From Sindora glabra (taxonomy: Eukaryota; Streptophyta; Magnoliopsida; Fabales; Fabaceae): a stretch of DNA of 64,000 nt. Position numbers and translations under genes: made by a program. Where the stretch lies: positions 21,269,866 through 21,333,865 of the forward strand of contig CM035227.1 in assembly GCA_020226215.1 (NCBI GenBank), in the 5' to 3' direction. Below, piece by piece: positions 60,057 through 64,000 of this stretch. Every line of letters starts with the position of its first letter. The first letter of the stretch is position 1. The notes beneath the pieces were generated by a model that was not told the DNA's origin, did not search any database, and saw only the letters and a list, made by a program, of their open reading frames with translations.

Positions 60057-63000
60057 TGTTACACCTCGTGATATATAAATTAATAAATTATCAACTAAGT
60101 TCTAATTAAGAGATTTTAGTACGAGTATAACTAAAATTTATGTTATAATTAGATAAAAGGAAATGTGATAATAATTTATTAGAATTCTATTTTGGCTTAT
60201 GACCTTAGATAAGTTAATTAGGGAAATTGCAAGATGATTATTATGTGAAATTTTCATTTTACCCTTATACCCTAACCTCAAACTCCTTTCATTATTTATT
60301 TGCTTAACTAACTCTCTCATCCTCCATTTCTTCTTAAAACTCCATCTTCTTCTCTAACAATCAACTAACTAAGGTAAAAAGAATCTCTTAATCCCTTTCA
60401 TTTCCATAATATTATGATTGATTTGCTTCTTATTCCATAGGCAAATTGTTAATGATTTAGTTATATAACGTTAGAATAGCATAAAAGGGATAAACAGATC
60501 CTTAACTTTAGAAATTCCCTTTTTTTATATGTAATAGCCTAATCTAACCCTAAATCCACCTTGACATCACCTTCTCTAGCAAGTGAATAGCATTTTACTT
60601 GAACACTTGTTTGTTTTCTTGAAATATCTTTTATATTAGCTATAATAAGGTCTTTATAGAATATTAGCTTAATTTGTCATTTGTAACTTAAAAGTGGTGA
60701 ATATTATAATAGACTTAAGTAGTTTTACATGATTCTTATGATTTTTTATAGTTTAGTTTAGTAATTTGATGTTATAACTAAGATTAATTCTGAAAGAATG
60801 CATATGATTAATGTTTTTTTGGTGAAAATCTACAAAATTTCATAGTTGAATTGATTTAGCAATCAATTTATTAAGCTTAGAAATTGTTTCTAGAAGGCTT
60901 AAACAAATTCACTTAGAACTGTTGAAGAGGATTGATTCTTGAATTGATTCAACGAGCTTAATAAGCTTTTTAGATGGTAGGAATCGATTCCCTACTCAAT
61001 TTTCCTTTCATAAAAAATTTCTGTAAGATTTAAATTAATTCCCAAATCAATTTAGCCTCAATAAAAACTCTTTAAAGGCCATGAATCAATTCCCTAGTTG
61101 ATTCAACCTTCATCCTTTTAAAATTTTATATACTTTAAGGATTTTAATACATTATACCTTATATGTATATGTTATATTATGGTAAATAATATTATTATAG
61201 ATTAAATGTGTTAAAACCTAAATATAATCATGATTAGTATGGATCCCTGTACCTTATTTCTATCAATCTCAACACTATTTACATTAATTCTACTTAATGA
61301 AAGTCACTTTATTTCCATAGTCAGTCAAAATTCAATATAGAATTTATTTAAAAAAAAAAGAATAAATTCTTCTTTATTTTTGAATACTTTCTGAGGATCA
61401 CATACTTTAAATTATAAAATATATAATTTTGCAAATTCAATAGTAACATAAAATACAAACAAAATACATAATCTCAAAACATATAATATTTATACAAACA
61501 CAAATACACTTTATTCCCAATCTAACTGTTAAAATTTTCTAATAAGATTATCTTTGATTCTCCATAGATGCAATGAGGATCTAATACATTCATTTCAATA
61601 TGAAAATATTGAAAATAAAAATAATGAGTTACAAAAATCTAGTAAGCATATATCTATCACCATCATACTTAAAATCAATTTTATAGAACTATCAAATGCT
61701 AAATAAGTCTTAAATTTGAAAACAATTATAAACTAAATTCTTAGATTCCATAACTTGTGATATCAATTCAATTTCTATATGAAGTAGATAGTTAATTTAT
61801 CCTCAAGGATTAATATAAAAAATATATAAAGATATGTAATAGTGTTACCATGCTCTCTTCCATGACCACAATATTTATTTACATCGTAATACAAATCATA
61901 TTATATTTTTCAGCATACATATAATAGTGTAAATCCAATCATAATTAATCCATAGTAAATAATAATACCACCATGCCTTCTAAGCATAGTTGAATAATAT
62001 TTACTCAAACTAATAATCATTATCTTATCGTATACATCAGTTTTCATATCACTTATGCATGGCTACAAGGGTGATTTGAAATAATCCATAATATGTAATT
62101 ATACTTTTAAGAATCCACTGATGGATGTATATATGATTCATATCATTTATAAGAAAGATTATTAAATATGACATTTAAAGAAAACAATATTAAAATACTA
62201 ATTTAAGACGGAATATATACTCATATGATAATACCCATTCACTTTAAGGATTCTTAAATATTTCACTTTTATATTTCCTTTCTTTTTACTTCACAATTTA
62301 TAATGACAATTAATATATGGTATTCCTTATTTTTTTCCTAAATGTCACAATTTTCAATTCACATTATGATATACTAACACTCTAGATCATTAGCTATTTG
62401 TATTTTCTAATATTGGCTTTTAAAATTAAAATATGTCATAATATAGAGATTTTTTAATCAAGACCATATAAGTAAAAATATTAAAACTTAAAGCTCTCAA
62501 AAAGTTCATTTTATGCTATTTAATCATCCTAAATCATTACTTTCATATATTTTTAAAATTATTATTGAAAAATTAAAAATGCTAAAAAATAAGGTGTTTT
62601 TCTAAATCAAAGTATAATATTAAGTCATAATACTCTAAAGAAATTTTAATCATATTATCTTAACACTCTATAGTATAAATTTCTTATTTTTCAAAGATAT
62701 TATTAAGTATCTTAAAAGTCACACAAATGGAGTTTCCTAAATCAACTTCAAATCATCTAAAATCTTAAAGTGTAATATCCTAGAAATACTACAAGCATTA
62801 TATTTTAACATCTTATAGCATAAAAATCGTATTTTTCAAAGCCATCATCATATTTTTCAAAACATGCATAAATGAGTTTTTTAAGCTACAACTCTACAAG
62901 CTATAGTATTAGGATATCATGCTATAAATCATCTTACCTCTAACTAGGAAGCCTGCCTAAAGCTTCATTGGTAGTAAACACATGCCAGAACACCAATAGG

Positions 63001-63792
63001 AGGAAAAGGCTAATCAACCTTGCACAAAGGCTATTTTTACTTGTAACTTGGAAAAACTTCCCAATGCTATTGATAACTAAATAAACAATAGTAAAGTAGC
63101 GACATTTGCAGCAAAGGGTGCAGGCATAGCTTTAGCAAACGTGCAGTGGAGAGAACTCAAAAGGAAAAAAGGAAAGTTAGAGAAAAAAGAGATAGTAGGA
63201 GATGAGAATGGCTAAAAGGGAAAAAAGTGAAAAAAAAGTTAAAGGCTTTAATCTAGTGCTTCTCAGTGCACCATAAGTTTAAATCCTATTAGATCCCATC
63301 CTTCTACTTCTATTCAATTCAATCTTAGCTATTTAATTTTTATTTTAAAATTTTATATTTTATAAAATTTCATCCTTCCAATTAAATTTAAAATCTTAAG
63401 TTAAGTATTTTAATGCTATATAATTATTAAAAGAACCATTTATTAATTCATATATATATATATATTTCAAAATTCATCATACCTCAAATTTCTAAAATAT
63501 CCTTAATAATTTATAAATTCATTAATAAAATTCATCCACCATAATTGATACATATATTTCATAAATTCTACACTCTTAAATTCTATATTTTTCAATAAAT
63601 AATTATATATATAAATATTTTAATAATGCTTTCATTATATAGAATCATAATAATATTCATTTGATCAAAATTTAAAATATCTATATCTTACATTGGTATC
63701 ATAAATATAATTTAATTATTTTTATTAATTAAAATAAATATTTTGATGGACTTAAAATAATAAAACTTTAGATATTACTCTAAGGTGTTACA
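60057..63792 (+). repeat. Candidate long LTR or LTR-like element
   Basis: It starts TGTTACACCTCGTG and ends AAGGTGTTACA, the terminal words often seen in plant Ty3/gypsy LTRs. A C/T-rich leader-like stretch lies at about 60250-60370. Near-palindromic GAATCAATTC-type words cluster at 60840-61110, and an A/G-rich block lies at 63100-63240. No primer-binding site follows 63792, and the flanks GCACA and AAATG do not match. It may be an unrelated pair of ends or an LTR of an element continuing past the window. Confidence 0.35.
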
Positions 63793-64000
63793 AAATGTTA
63801 ATGAATGAGTTTAGTAACTTGTTTGAGATGAAAATTTTTTGCTTTATTTATGAATATGCTATAATAAGTAATGATAGTAAAGAAGAGAATCCTAAAAATG
63901 ATTAGACTTATGCACCAAATTTAAGTGCCTGTTTATAAAGAGATAAGATAGAACCTAGAGGAAGCATGTTAAATTTATGAAAAGATAAAAATGATTAAAA
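63793..64000. other. AT-rich end of window
   Basis: No feature was recognised in the last 208 bp. Confidence 0.4.

Noticed and set aside
1..64000. CRISPR arrays, bacterial operons, rRNA genes
   Set aside because: No spaced direct-repeat arrays of that kind, no ribosomal RNA sequence, and all real genes have plant-type introns.

Overview
This is an AT-rich nuclear segment of a flowering plant, most likely a eudicot. The intron-containing genes, plant-only protein families (GASA/snakin, APD-type RING proteins), LTR retrotransposons and MITEs all support this. I cannot name the species from the sequence. No bacterial-style operon, CRISPR array, rRNA or convincing tRNA gene was seen.

Four protein-coding genes can be built exon by exon with consistent reading phase: (1) 132-2295 (+), an APD-type membrane-anchored RING E3 ubiquitin ligase whose N-terminus is uncertain; (2) 18500-21328 (+), a complete NRAMP2-like divalent-metal transporter (4 exons, 530 aa); (3) 34779-37985 (+), a Pumilio/PUF RNA-binding protein (5 exons, 524 aa) with an unusual Lys in repeat 8; (4) 40161-40529 (-), a snakin-1-like GASA cysteine-rich secreted peptide (2 exons, 88 aa). 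They are separated by 2-16 kb and have no evident functional link.

The rest is mostly repeats of several ages. From left to right: a full-length but decayed Ty3/gypsy element (3317-10297) with 639-bp LTRs, an iMet-type primer-binding site and an AAATG target duplication; a PIF/Harbinger-like MITE (11289-11627); a long foldback element with a nested hAT-like copy (about 12.9-14.7 kb), bracketed by direct repeats; a MULE-type MITE (22258-22451); two very decayed Ty1/copia remnants in opposite orientations (23347-about 27060 on minus, about 27560-29491 on plus); a 1.5-kb Harbinger-like element with a triplet-biased core and a rearranged nested hAT element (30029-31528), set between two old ~430-bp direct repeats; long TA/TG microsatellites upstream of the PUF gene; a decayed but complete Ty1/copia element (42592-48309, TSD TATTT); four more MITEs between 48.9 and 50.9 kb, two of them adjacent MULE-type copies with 9-bp target duplications; a 20-bp tandem array (55121-55282); and a candidate long LTR (60057-63792). 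The last 10 kb has no recognisable gene.

I found no convincing new biological system. The most unusual structures are the hAT-like element carrying an inverted copy of its own end plus host flank, the Ty3 element whose pol frame ends inside its 3' LTR, the large hairpin locus, and the substituted base-reading residue in the PUF protein.
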